Origin: Ridgeia piscesae
Lineage: Eukaryota > Annelida > Polychaeta > Sabellida > Siboglinidae
DNA length: 64,000 nt
Reading direction: 5' to 3'
Assembly: GCA_025642075.2 (NCBI GenBank)
Contig: JAODUO010001358.1
Coordinates: 97,501-161,500 of the forward strand
Position 1 is the stretch's first letter; every line of letters starts with the position of its first letter. Both the position numbers and the translations under genes were made by a program. Positions 23,309 to 34,402 of this stretch are shown in pieces. The notes beneath the pieces are model-generated. The model did not search any database and was not told where the DNA came from. It saw nothing but the letters and a program-made list of their open reading frames with translations.

Positions 23309-23680
23309 TTCAGGTAGGACACACGGTTTTGAACATGACGTTTTTTGTGAGGTTTTGATTTTGCCAGTCGTTTTTCATAAGAAATATGTTTTAGTTCCGT
23401 TACAGCGTGTTTGCTTAACCTGAACGTAACAGGTGTGATTGATTTAGTACATAGATGTCATATGAAAGAATTATGAATACAAAGTTCTCGACACGGTCAA
23501 TGGAAGGATATTTAATGCACAGTCAGAGCAGATAGGACACACGGTTTTTAACCGTGATATGTTTTTTGATATTTTTGAATCTGCCAGTCTATCTAATAAA
23601 AAGTAATTCTTGTAGTTCCATAACAGTCTGTTTGCATAACTTGACCATAATAAGTGTTACTGAATTAGCACATGATAATT
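23309..23680 (+). repeat. Two diverged tandem copies, period about 220 bp
   Basis: The block starting GGTAGGACACACGGTTTT (23311) and running through TTTGCCAGTC and AGTTCCGTTACAG recurs near 23535 as ATAGGACACACGGTTTTTAA, ATCTGCCAGTC and AGTTCCATAACAG. Confidence 0.75.
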
Positions 23681-23834
23681 ATAAACATTGATTATTACAC
23701 GTAAATATGTGAATTAATCCAAAACAGTGACACCGTCTTACGCCGTCGAGCAGTGACACTACATAAGGGTTGTGTAAGTAAAGAAGTTTGTCACCAGATT
23801 ATCTTCTCGGCAAAGTTACGCAGCCGGGAGAGAG

Positions 23835-25660
23835 TCGGTTAAGCGAGACTCGGACCCCGCTCTACGGTTAATATACAGGCTTAATGCGGATCAATTATCG
23901 CTATTATTGTCCTACCGTGTGCAATAACAACAGTTTTAGGACAGTAGGACCACTTGCTTAATTTTGTTAACGGTAGCATTAACAGTCTGGGGCACCCAGC
24001 ATTATTAACTCGCTGACTCTATTTGCACTTAGCGTCATGTTAATTGATACATTCATACGACAACGGGACATTAATGACTGTTATGACGCATCCTGTTTTA
24101 TTGCCTGCCTAATCAACTCACACGTCGCCATGTTCAATCAACACCGACGTCAGTGACGATTAGAAACGTGGTTTCATTCACATCGTTTATCACACGGAGG
24201 ATGTTTGTATATTTCGTCTCATCGGATGTGATCGGATTCGTTGGTGTAATACTGAGATCGTATCGTCTGGATAACTGAACGTTCTGGAATTGTGATTTCC
24301 TCGCACAAGATCTGTAGCGACTGAAGCGGTGTTGTAAATTCAACAACGACATGATAACAAGTCTAATGTCACCAGTTCACGTTTCTTATGCAGAGGACGT
24401 CATTGTAATGCATGCAGTAACACTATACATGCACATGTGCCAGTGTCATAATAAGGCGAACACAGATCTTCAGATCAGATAGGAGTCGAACGCATTTAAT
24501 TGTGGTCTACACAAGACAGTGACCTGTTCGAAGAGAGATCGCCCAGTGTACTTGACGATGGGTGCAGTAGACACCGGCATGCGACCGCCCGACGACTTCG
24601 TGAAGACTCCGCTCTCTTTTGTCTACCGCTTCGTCGCCTACTTCTTCGCCACTGCGGGCGTCGTCAGCAACATCTTCGTCATCATCGTCACCCTGCGCCA
24701 CACGAAACTGTGGCGCCAGTTGACCTGCAAATACATCGTCAACCAAAGTGTCATCGACGCGATGACACTGACAGTGTTCTTCGTTCGCGTGCACATGATC
24801 CCCGGTGACAGTTGGCTGTTGGCGAGGATGGACGATCTACAAGCGAACGTCTACTGCCGCCTATGGGGCTCGCCGTTCCTCATGTACGGTCTCCTTCTGT
24901 CGTCCACCTACAACCTCGTCGCCATCTCCGTGGAGCGCTACCTCGGCATCGTGAAGCCGTTCTGGCACAAGGTTTCATTCACACATAACAGAGTCATGTT
25001 GTCGATCGTCGCCATCTGGCTGTTTGGCGTCTCCTACATGGTGCTTGTCGTTGCGGTGCCGTCACGCATGGCTGACGGCGAGTGCCAGCCGGCCAGACAC
25101 TGGCCGTCCCGTGGCGTGCAGACCTTCGTCGGGTCGATCACGCTGTGCATTTCCCTCGTGCTGCCGCTCGGCATACATGCCTTCTGGTACGTTACATGTT
25201 TTGTAATAATAATAATAATAATAATAATAAAATAATAATAATAATAATAACAATAATAATAAAATATAAATAATAATAATAACAATAAGAATAACAATAA
25301 TAATAATAACAACAATAATAATAATAAAATATAAATAATAATAATAATAATGACAATAATAATAACATAATAATAATAACATTAATAATTACAATTTGCT
25401 TTGCGAAATTTAAGTTTTAGAAGTTTAAGGAGATTTAATAGTAATAGGGAGTTGATTCAAAATTGTTGGGGCAGCTACAATATTCTGCTTGGTCTTAGGA
25501 ACAAACAGTTGTTTGGAAACTGTGCTAGAGATATCAGAGAAATGTAGCACATTAACTAAATGTGTCGATTGTTAAATAGCAAGGGTACGATATCTAACAG
25601 TAGCCAATTTAAACTTAATACGATATACATCTGGAAGCCAATACGTAGCGGTGATGGTGA
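23835..25660 (+). repeat. Segmental duplication, copy 1 (contains GPCR exon 1)
   Basis: This segment, from GGAGAGAGTCGGTTAAGCGA through the GPCR upstream region, first exon and the start of its intron (GTGATGGTGAGAAACGGGGG at about 25650), is repeated in the same orientation at 27778-29330. Upstream and intron parts have diverged more than the middle of the exon. Confidence 0.9.
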
Positions 25661-25814
25661 GAAACGGGGGGGGGCTGACGTACCACACCTCGTACTAAAC
25701 ACTTCTGTTCACGTTGGAGCTTAGATGTGTTTTTAGCAATAGTATTTAGAATTAAGTTATAATAGTCGAGTCGACTTTTAGTAAGATTTACCGATTTACA
25801 CACACACACTCACA

Positions 25815-25881
<67 letters not shown>

Positions 25882-25981
25882 CACACACACTCACTCACAC
25901 ACACGCGCACACACACACCCACACGCACACACCCACACGCACACACACACAAACAAACAAACAAACAAACAAACAAACAAA

Positions 25982-26058
<77 letters not shown>

Positions 26059-27002
26059 ACATTGTCCCATAGAAACATACTTGCTAAATTACAAGGCAAA
26101 CCTGTATTTCGGGAATAAAATGCAAACGGAATGGAATACAAACGGAACACTATAGAAGATACAATGTAACGGAACGGCACAGAACAAAACTAACCAAACG
26201 ACACCAAAACAAAACAAACAGACAAGCAAACTTACAATCAAGTAAACGAACGAAAGAACGAAAGAAAAAACGAACGGACGAACAAACGAACGAACAGACA
26301 AACGCCCGGACGAATGAACGAACGAACGAACGAACGAATAAAAGAACAAACAAACGAACGAATAAACAAAAACACAGACAAATAGTAACAATCAAATTAA
26401 GTAACCGTCAAAACGAACGGTAACACATTGTTTTTAATGGCAATAAAATGAATAACACACTAAGACATCTTTATGATAACATCGCATTTTTAAATACAAT
26501 ATTTTAACCATTCTCATGTTGTATTTTTATTCCGCACAGTTATTCTCGTATCATCATGGCGCTACGCATGCGCATACAACCGGAAGTGTCAACGGTAGCC
26601 GCAGCATCAAGGGTATTGGCCATTGCTGTGGTTCCGGTAGCGACGTCGAATCTGGCGTCTGTCGACGCCACAACCATATCCACTGCGTCAAACACCACGA
26701 CGACGCCGAGAACTCGGAGGTCTCTGACTACAGCTCACATGAAGAAGAAACGAGCTACAAACAATGTTCTGAAGACGCTAGCAATTGTCACCGTCGCATT
26801 CGTCGTCTGTTGGATGCCGAACAAATGCTACGGTTTCCTTTACTTGATCGGAGTTACGTCCAACATCGGAGTGAGCTACTACGTCACGTTCGGTCTGGCA
26901 CTGTTCAACAGTTGTGTCAACCCGTTAATTTATATTATTAATTTTAAGGAATTTCGGAAAGGTGTGTCTGCCATGTGTCGGTGTCAGCGACAAGTACGAT
27001 GA
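24558..27002 (+). CDS. Rhodopsin-class (class A) G protein-coupled receptor
   Basis: Two exons, 24558-25186 and 26540-27002, join in phase 2 (donor CTG/GTACGT, acceptor CCGCACAG) to give 363 residues. TM1 lies around 22-45 with GVVSN, TM2 around 58-78 with the sodium-site Asp in VIDAM. TM3 starts at Cys100 and ends in ERY (126-128), the DRY equivalent. Trp154 is in TM4, ECL2 has Cys176 for the conserved disulfide, and TM5 spans the splice junction and ends FCYSRII. ICL3 is Thr/Ser-rich and basic, TM6 has CWMP (300-303) and TM7 ends NPLIY (337-341). These are the hallmarks of a plasma-membrane, G-protein-coupled receptor, probably for a peptide or small ligand; the ligand is unknown. The ATG chosen opens the N-terminus just before TM1. 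No defect is visible, so it looks functional. Confidence 0.9.
25203..25385. repeat. (TAA)n microsatellite in GPCR intron
   Basis: TAA/ATA repeats with CAA and AGA interruptions directly after the GPCR donor site. The tract is absent from the intron of the duplicated copy, so it expanded after duplication or was lost there. Confidence 0.95.
25799..26054. repeat. (CA)n microsatellite with (AAAC)n block
   Basis: CA dinucleotides with an internal CAAA run at 25952-25985, in the GPCR intron. Just beyond, 26220-26350 is an imperfect ACGA/GAAC-rich tract. Confidence 0.95.
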
Positions 27003-27203
27003 AATAAGAGTAACTTCGGCGTGTTTAAATGTTGATGTCCGATGTAACACCAAATCAGTTCCATTTGGCTTCAGCTCCTACCTCATCATGCGAACGTTTA
27101 TGGTAATATAAACATAGTAATACTATCGGTCGAACTTCGTCGATTCATGCGGTATGTGCATTTATTATCAATGCACTAATGTTAAACATTACGGATTCCA
27201 ACT

Positions 27204-27209
27204 AATAAA
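27204..27209 (+). terminator. Candidate polyadenylation signal of the GPCR gene
   Basis: AATAAA about 200 bp after the GPCR stop codon, followed downstream by T-rich sequence (TTTTCTTTGTTG). Position and context are plausible; there is no direct support. Confidence 0.4.
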
Positions 27210-27537
27210 AACACCGAAAATGAGCAGCAATATTTTCTTTGTTGCTAGTTTTATTGCGTGTATCATATAATAACAATATTCTCATTTAACCGAATCTTGA
27301 AGGTTACCCATGCCGCATGACTTCTCGTAAAATATAAAATAACAAAATAATACCTCGACGACATTTAAAAGAATAATGGAATTGTTCGATCATTTCCTTC
27401 GTGCGCACGAGTAATGCACAATCATTCAGAAACGATCAACATCGATGTTCGAAGCCCAGTCAAAATCAAGCTGCCTCTGAAGCCCCTCCACAACCGAAAG
27501 TAATTACTTATGACCTGATATCGACGTACTGAAATTC

Positions 27538-27540
<3 letters not shown>

Positions 27541-27613
<73 letters not shown>
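27541..27613. repeat. (TA)n microsatellite
   Basis: About 36 TA units. A second (TA)n tract lies at 27832-27903 inside the second copy of the duplicated segment, at a point where copy 1 has unique sequence. Confidence 0.95.
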
Positions 27614-27618
<5 letters not shown>

Positions 27619-27828
27619 CGATTTACCGTGTACTGAAATAAAAAATTATGCAACAAAGTTGTTAAATATTATAAACATGCGTATGTGGTCGAATGGGCAA
27701 ACCACGCGCGGCAGCTGCCAGCTTTCACCGTGTATGAATGCTTTTTGAGATTTGATGCCATAAGTCAACGTATGACAGGAGAGTCGGTTAAGCGAGATTA
27801 CTCGGAGCCCCGTATATCTGATATGCAG

Positions 27829-27831
<3 letters not shown>

Positions 27832-27903
<72 letters not shown>
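27832..27903. repeat. (TA)n microsatellite
   Basis: About 35 TA units inserted in the upstream part of duplication copy 2. Confidence 0.95.
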
Positions 27904-27907
<4 letters not shown>

Positions 27908-28501
27908 CGCTAGCAACAGTTTTAAGACCACTTTTTTAACGGTAGCATTAACAGTCTCGGGCATCCGTCATTATCTATTTTCATCTCGCCTCATGTTAAT
28001 TGATACATTCATACGACAACGGGACATTTATGACTGTTGTGACGCAACCTGTTTTATTGCCTGCCTAATCAACTCACACGCCATGTTCAATCAACACCGA
28101 CGTCAGTGACGATTAGAAACGTGGTTTAAATCACTTGGGTTATCACACGGAGGATGCTTGTACGTACATTTCATCTCATCGGGTGTGATCGAATTCGTTG
28201 GTGTAAAACTGAGATCGTATCGTCTGGATAACTGAACGTTCTGGGATTGTGATTTCCTCGCACAAGCTCTGAAGCGACTGAAGCGTTGTTGTAGTTTCAA
28301 CAACGACATGATAACAAGTCTGATGTCACCAGTTCACGTTTCTTATGCAGAGGACGTCGTTGTAATGCTTGCAGTAACACTATAAATGTACAGGTGACAG
28401 TGGCACCATAAGAAGAACACAGGTCAGATAGGAGCATTTAATTGTGTGGTCTTCACAAGATAGTTACCTATTCGAAGACCATTCGCCAACTGTAGTTGAC
28501 G

Positions 28502-29119
28502 ATGGGTGCAGTAGACAACGGCATGCGACCGCCCGACGACTTCGTGAAGACTCCGCTCTCTGTCTTGCCCTTCATCGGCGTCTCCTTCGCCATGACAGGC
28601 GTCGTCAGCAACATCTTCGTCATTCTGCGCCACACGAAACTGTGGCGCCAGAAGACTTGCAAATACATCGTCAAACCAAAGTGTCATCGACGCGATGACA
28701 CTGACAGTGTTCGTCGTTCGCGTGCACACGATGTTAGGTGACAGTTGGCTGTTGGCGAGGATGGACGATCTACAAGTGAACGTCTACTGCCGCCTATGGG
28801 GCTCGCCGTTCCTCATGTACGGTCTCCTTCTGTCGTCCACCTACAACCTCGTCGCCATCTCCGTGGAGCGCTACCTCGGCATCGTGAAGCCGTTCTGGCA
28901 CAAGGTTTCATTCACACATAACAGAGTTATGTTGTCGATCGTCGCCATCTGGCTGTTTGGCGTCTCCTACGCGTTCTTCGTCATTGCATTGCCGTCACGC
29001 ATGGCTGACGGCGAGTGCCAACCGGCCAAACATTGGCCGTCCCGTGGAGTGCAGACCTTCGTCGGGTCGATCACGCTGTGCATTTCCCTCGTGCTGCCGC
29101 TCGGAATACATGCCTTCTG
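28502..29119 (+). pseudogene. GPCR pseudogene, tandem copy of the upstream receptor
   Basis: The ATG and first residues (MGAVDNGMRPPDDFVKTPLS) match the intact receptor. TM1 is altered and a few codons are lost between GVVSNIFVI and LRHTKLW. One extra A around 28674 shifts the frame in the TM2 region. From 28695 the original frame resumes and TM3 to TM5 are nearly identical to the intact gene, including VERYLGIVKPFWHK and the Cys of ECL2, up to the same donor CTG/GTACGT at 29120. No second exon with TM6-TM7 was found downstream. The copy cannot make a seven-helix receptor. The much higher identity of the middle than of the N-terminus may reflect gene conversion or uneven decay. Confidence 0.88.
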
Positions 29120-29866
29120 GTACGTTACATGTTTAGTTTTAGGAACAAAAAGGTGTTTGGAAACGGATAATCTGAGGGTCCTAAAGATATCAGAGAATTG
29201 TAGCAGATTAAATAAGTGTGTCGATTGTTCAATAGAAAGAGTACGATATGTAACAGTAGCTAATATCTACTTAATTCGATACACATCTGGAAGCCAATAA
29301 GTAGCGGTAGTGATGGTGAGAAACGGGGGGGGGCTTACGTACCACACACCTCGTAATAAACACTGGTGTTTACGTTGGAGTTTAGACATGTCTTTTAGCT
29401 ATGCTATTTAGACGTCAGTTACAATAGTCGTGTCGACTATTAATTAGAGCTACCAATATTGTTTTAGCAGTTGGTAAAGACAAATGACGCCGGTTATACC
29501 AACTATAAGAACGAGCGACATGCTTCTAAATGTCATCCGTTGTGCAGTACTCACTCACACTGTCCCATAGAAACATATTTACTAAGTTATTCGACTTTGC
29601 TAGGGAAACCTATATTTCCATTACAAAATGGAAACATCAAAAAGCCACGTCCAACCGATAAATCACCATAATTAGTTATAATCATAGAGATGTACACTTT
29701 TTACGGAATGCTTATTAAGAGAATTCAAAAGTTAAACTGTTGCATATTCATATACAACAATTCTAAATATTGAATACTCCACAATCCCTGTCCTACAGGG
29801 TATCACCTCTCACAGCACAGCGCAGCGCAGCACAAAATAGAAGACAACCGAAGAACGCGACCACGA

Positions 29867-30092
29867 CGCGACGCGACGCGACGCGACGCGACGCGACGCG
29901 ACGCGACGCGACGCGACGAACATACAAGGAACATACTGAACGGAACGGAACGGAACGGAACGGAACGGAACGGAACGGAACGGAACGGAACGGAACGGAA
30001 CGGAACGGAACGGAACGGAACGGAACGGAACGGAACGGAACGGAACGGAACGGAACGGAACGGAACGGAACGGAACGGAACGGAACGGAACG
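29867..30092. repeat. Adjacent pentanucleotide arrays (GACGC)n and (GGAAC)n
   Basis: GACGC repeats at 29867-29918 are followed, after about 20 bp, by GGAAC repeats at 29938-30092. The second array is almost perfect (31 units). The long 'SVPFR' and 'NGTER' open frames across it are artefacts. Confidence 0.96.
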
Positions 30093-30868
30093 GAGTACAA
30101 AAGTTATTCAATTCTAATTTACCCCTTTCAAACATTGTAGATTGTAGAAATGTATTTAAATTGGCCTATTTGTATTGTCATTTATTATTATTAAATGTCA
30201 TCTATTATTATTAAATGATTAACAATGCTCTGAATAAACTTTCATATCATCATCATCACTACTAGGTGTGATATACTTTGTCGTTGACCCGTAAACATAT
30301 ACAAACAATATATCAGAGTACCCAACTCTAAAAGTCGATACCATCAACGAAGATTACGACATTATAGAACAACACATTTAATAATTTCTTGGATACCATT
30401 CTGTGTACGTGAAAAACACGTTGGTTCTGTGCTGTTATAGTACCATTATTAACACAACTTTAGCAAGGTTTTCGTAAGCATGGACTTGAAAAAACATTAT
30501 TAAGTCAGACACAGATTTATTTCATCATACCAACAACGTCCATTGGCTTGATATGTTTCGTTGTTGTGAAATAACCTCTAACACAACCACGTCTCAGTGC
30601 AAGTAAACAAAGTATGTTTCGAATCAGCAGATGCTCTCTTCAGCTGGAATAACAAATATTGTAACAGTCACCTGTCTCACCTTTTGAAAAAGAAACAAGC
30701 TTTAAACAACAAGAACACCAACTCAACAAACAGTAACACTGTTCATCGCCTCCTGTGTTGTCGCTATAGTTATACAGATTGGAAGACACCGGGCCTTTGT
30801 AGAGTGCCCTTTTGTGCTGAATGATCCTGCTTTTGTATCCAAACAATGCTTTCTCGGCGACACAGATA

Positions 30869-32112
30869 CTACAGCTGCAACATTCCACACAGTGTGACCA
30901 ACACAGCGAAGCTCAGAAGTCCGTCTCCTTGACTGACACTAGCTACTGACCTTGCAGGAACCTTGGTCGAGGGATCCGAGCTTGTTGTAGGGGTCGTAGG
31001 TAGAAGGAGAAGGATGGCAGGACCGATGTCAGTGATAGGAGAAGACGGACAGCTGCGGTCGAGATTAGCAGCTGGATCCTGATAATCGGGCACACTTACA
31101 AAGAATTCGAAAGTACCGATGAAGGATGGCTCCTTGTCCGGACATATCTTCATCATTTCCATGGCGGCTTTTAGATCGAGGTCGACACGGCCCACCATTT
31201 GTTTGATTGTCGCTTGAAGCGACTTAGCTAAAACCACAATGGCGTGCATAGGGTTACAATCGTTCTATGTTCAAGGGAAACACAAGGCAGTTATGTGGGC
31301 AGACACCCACATCTAGTGTACTTAATACAACTTGTCCTGACTGATTCCTGGCGGATAGTGTAGTAGTTGATACGCCATTAGAAATGTTAGACAACACACA
31401 TAACACGCACTTCCAGACACTGAGGCGTAGTGTGCCTCCATCAAACATAAGACATACATATGCTAATTTTGACTACTAATTACACACTAACTTTAGTAAA
31501 ACCAGTTCACAACGATAGAAACACATATATGGAGCCAGTATAAGAGTGGGACAACATAGTTGTAAGGATATCCGGGAGAACTTACCCGACATACTCTGTT
31601 TAAACATCATAACCTGGTAAACGTGGCCTCCGGAGTTCACTTTTGGCTCTGGAGTCTCATATTCTGCAAAACAATAATTACTAGTCAGTCAGTGACACAA
31701 GAACCGAAATCATGTCAACTAAATGTACTTTTCTTGACGTACAATTATTTTTTCTACTGTCGTCAATGTTTCGGTATTAATCCCTTCCTGAATCATATGA
31801 CTCATTAATGAACCAAGTTATTATTATTAATTAGTATATTGCGTTTATATTTTCTGTTATGTTAACATTGGTCTGAGCCTCTTTGCATAATAATATTATT
31901 AATGATCTACTCATTTGGTATGAAAGATGTAATTGCTTGAACTAAATCTCAGAAAGTTATTCGGGGAAGGCTATCTTTTTAACATGACATATTTTGCATG
32001 GAACCCTTACTTTCTTAAACGTAATTGTCACAGACTCCACGAATGCTTTCTTTCAGAATATCACTTTGCATAGCCACCCATTGGTGTTATTATATTACAC
32101 TGTAAACATGTG

Positions 32113-32183
<71 letters not shown>

Positions 32184-34364
32184 TTATTTATGTCAATATA
32201 TTTCTGGAGAAATGTAGATGAGAAGATTTTAAAGGACACAAAAGGCAACGGTTTCGTGTTATGCACCTAAAAGAGTTAACACAAACTAATCATTTGCATC
32301 TACAATAATATTTTTTTACATCACTGGTTTACTCAGAAAGCGGTCTTAAAGTGGTTCATCTGACTTAAGATAGAATATCAAAGCGGTTCGTTAAACGTGC
32401 CTTACGTCGGTTTTCAACGAAATCGCGACAGGAATATGCCACACTGTTCCTCATACGGTTGAAGCAATAGTACAGGAAAAGACAGTATCAGTGAGCTGTC
32501 TGTTTTGTTACCCTTTGAATCGACTAGAGTCTAGAACTGAAAAAGGGGACGAATGGATTCGTTGGAATTGACAGTCACAGCCACAGTGAGGATGCCAGAC
32601 GACCGTGATGGATTGACCTAACGATGAAAACGACCACCAACAGTCGCCAACCTTATCTCCACATATCTTACATTCATATACATACTCTAGGTCACAAAGA
32701 AAAGTTCACTTGCATTCCTCTAACGAAGAAATTTAACAAAAGAAACGTGCAAATCTCGACGGACGGTAAATCGACTACTTCGGCTAGCGTAAACTCGCTA
32801 TTACAAGTTAGCTCTACCCAAAATACCGTTAGATGGCGCGTTTGTGCGCGCGAATATTTATAAACCTTACTTACTGCATTCGTACGCGCGAATTTGTTTA
32901 ATTAATTAAAAATACTATAATACTAAGTTGCCAACATCTATATGGTCTGCAGACAATTTTAAGTTTTATTATAATGTAATAATACTATTTTGTTTCATAT
33001 TGCGCCACATCCATAATTGTTTGTGGCATTTCACAACATATGAAAATATTATTCAAGCTATATTTCAACTTTCCTCCACTAAATTTGTAATACAAATTTC
33101 GGACAAACCAGATTATTAATTACCTAAACAATAAATCAAACGTTGATGAAATTCAAACAGAATATGAATAGTATAAGTGAAATATATGGTAGTAGAAAGA
33201 GATTTCGCTGTATTTCAAAATAATATTAATGTTATTGTTTTAGTTATTATTATTATTATTAAAAACATCGTTTAGGTCATATAAGCTTGCATGTTCGCAG
33301 CACACACGGGATGTTTATATATTGTTTAATTTAAAAAACAATGCCACATCATCGAACAAAACGTAATTCCCATACTTATAAATCTTGTTATATTTCTGGC
33401 GATAACACGAGTGAGTCAATATGCTTTAGGCCCTACATTCATTGTAACTTTCGTTTCTCTTGTGTCAACGATGTGTTGTTACATCTGCAGGATAAACCAG
33501 CACATTTTCTAATTGACTAGAAATCCTGAGGCTCCAAATATGTTTACAAGAGTGGGATTTCGATTTGCTGTAATCTATGTCGGCGACATCCTTGCAGTTA
33601 ACTAAATCACGGACCATAGGTCACCAAATAAAAACAAATACGACTCATTTAAATAGTGATACCATTGCAAAGAATGCTATGCTGTCGTTTTAGTGATACT
33701 AAATGTGTACCATTTACCACTGAGTGAACGACGTGAAGACTGCTTGACCAATACATGCCTCAGTTCGGCATCAGGTCCAGTCGCTGCTAACAGGTGAAAG
33801 CAACGATCGCGGGAACAATTTGTGTGGTCGCTTGTCAAGTAGTCATTCATTGTAGGTACATTTTAATCAGAAATGACGCGTGGCTAAGAAAACGGTCGTT
33901 CAAGACGAGTGGTCGCACATGACAGCTTTTACTGTATTTGCTAGATTGATTATTATTATATATTTTTATGACTAATAGGTAATCTTAGTTAACTATATAG
34001 ACACATGTATATATATATATATATATAACAGTATGTTGTGAAGCGCCAAAAATCATTATGGATGTGGCGCAATATGACATAAAATATTATTATTACATTA
34101 TAATGACATTTGTGATGCTGCTAACTATTACTATATTATTTATAATTAATTAAACTAATTCACGCGCACAAACGCACCATCTAACGGTATTTTGTATAGA
34201 GCTAACTTATCACTAATTCACGCGCACAAACGCACCATCTAACGGTATTTTGTATAGAGCTAACTTATAATAGCGAGTTTACGGTAGCCGAAGTTGTCGA
34301 GTTGCCATCCGTCGAGATTTGCACGTTTCTTTTGTGAATTTTGTAATGTATGTATGTATGTATG

Positions 34365-34402
<38 letters not shown>

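Larger units (their letters stand above)
27778..29620 (+). repeat. Segmental duplication, copy 2 (contains GPCR pseudogene)
   Basis: Direct repeat of 23835-25660, beginning GGAGAGTCGGTTAAGCGAGA. Similarity continues past the exon 1 donor into intron sequence and again at TCCCATAGAAACATA (29568, compare 26066). It stops before the second exon, which is missing. Confidence 0.9.

Noticed and set aside
25034..25382. Leu/Tyr/Ile-rich hydrophobic frames on the minus strand
   Set aside because: They are translations of the (TAA)n tract in the GPCR intron.
26516..26941. Cys/His-rich frame over the second GPCR exon
   Set aside because: It is an alternative frame of the exon encoding TM6 and TM7; the true frame carries CWMP and NPLIY.
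29770..30135. Open frames rich in SVPFR or NGTER
   Set aside because: Translation of the (GGAAC)n and (GACGC)n arrays.
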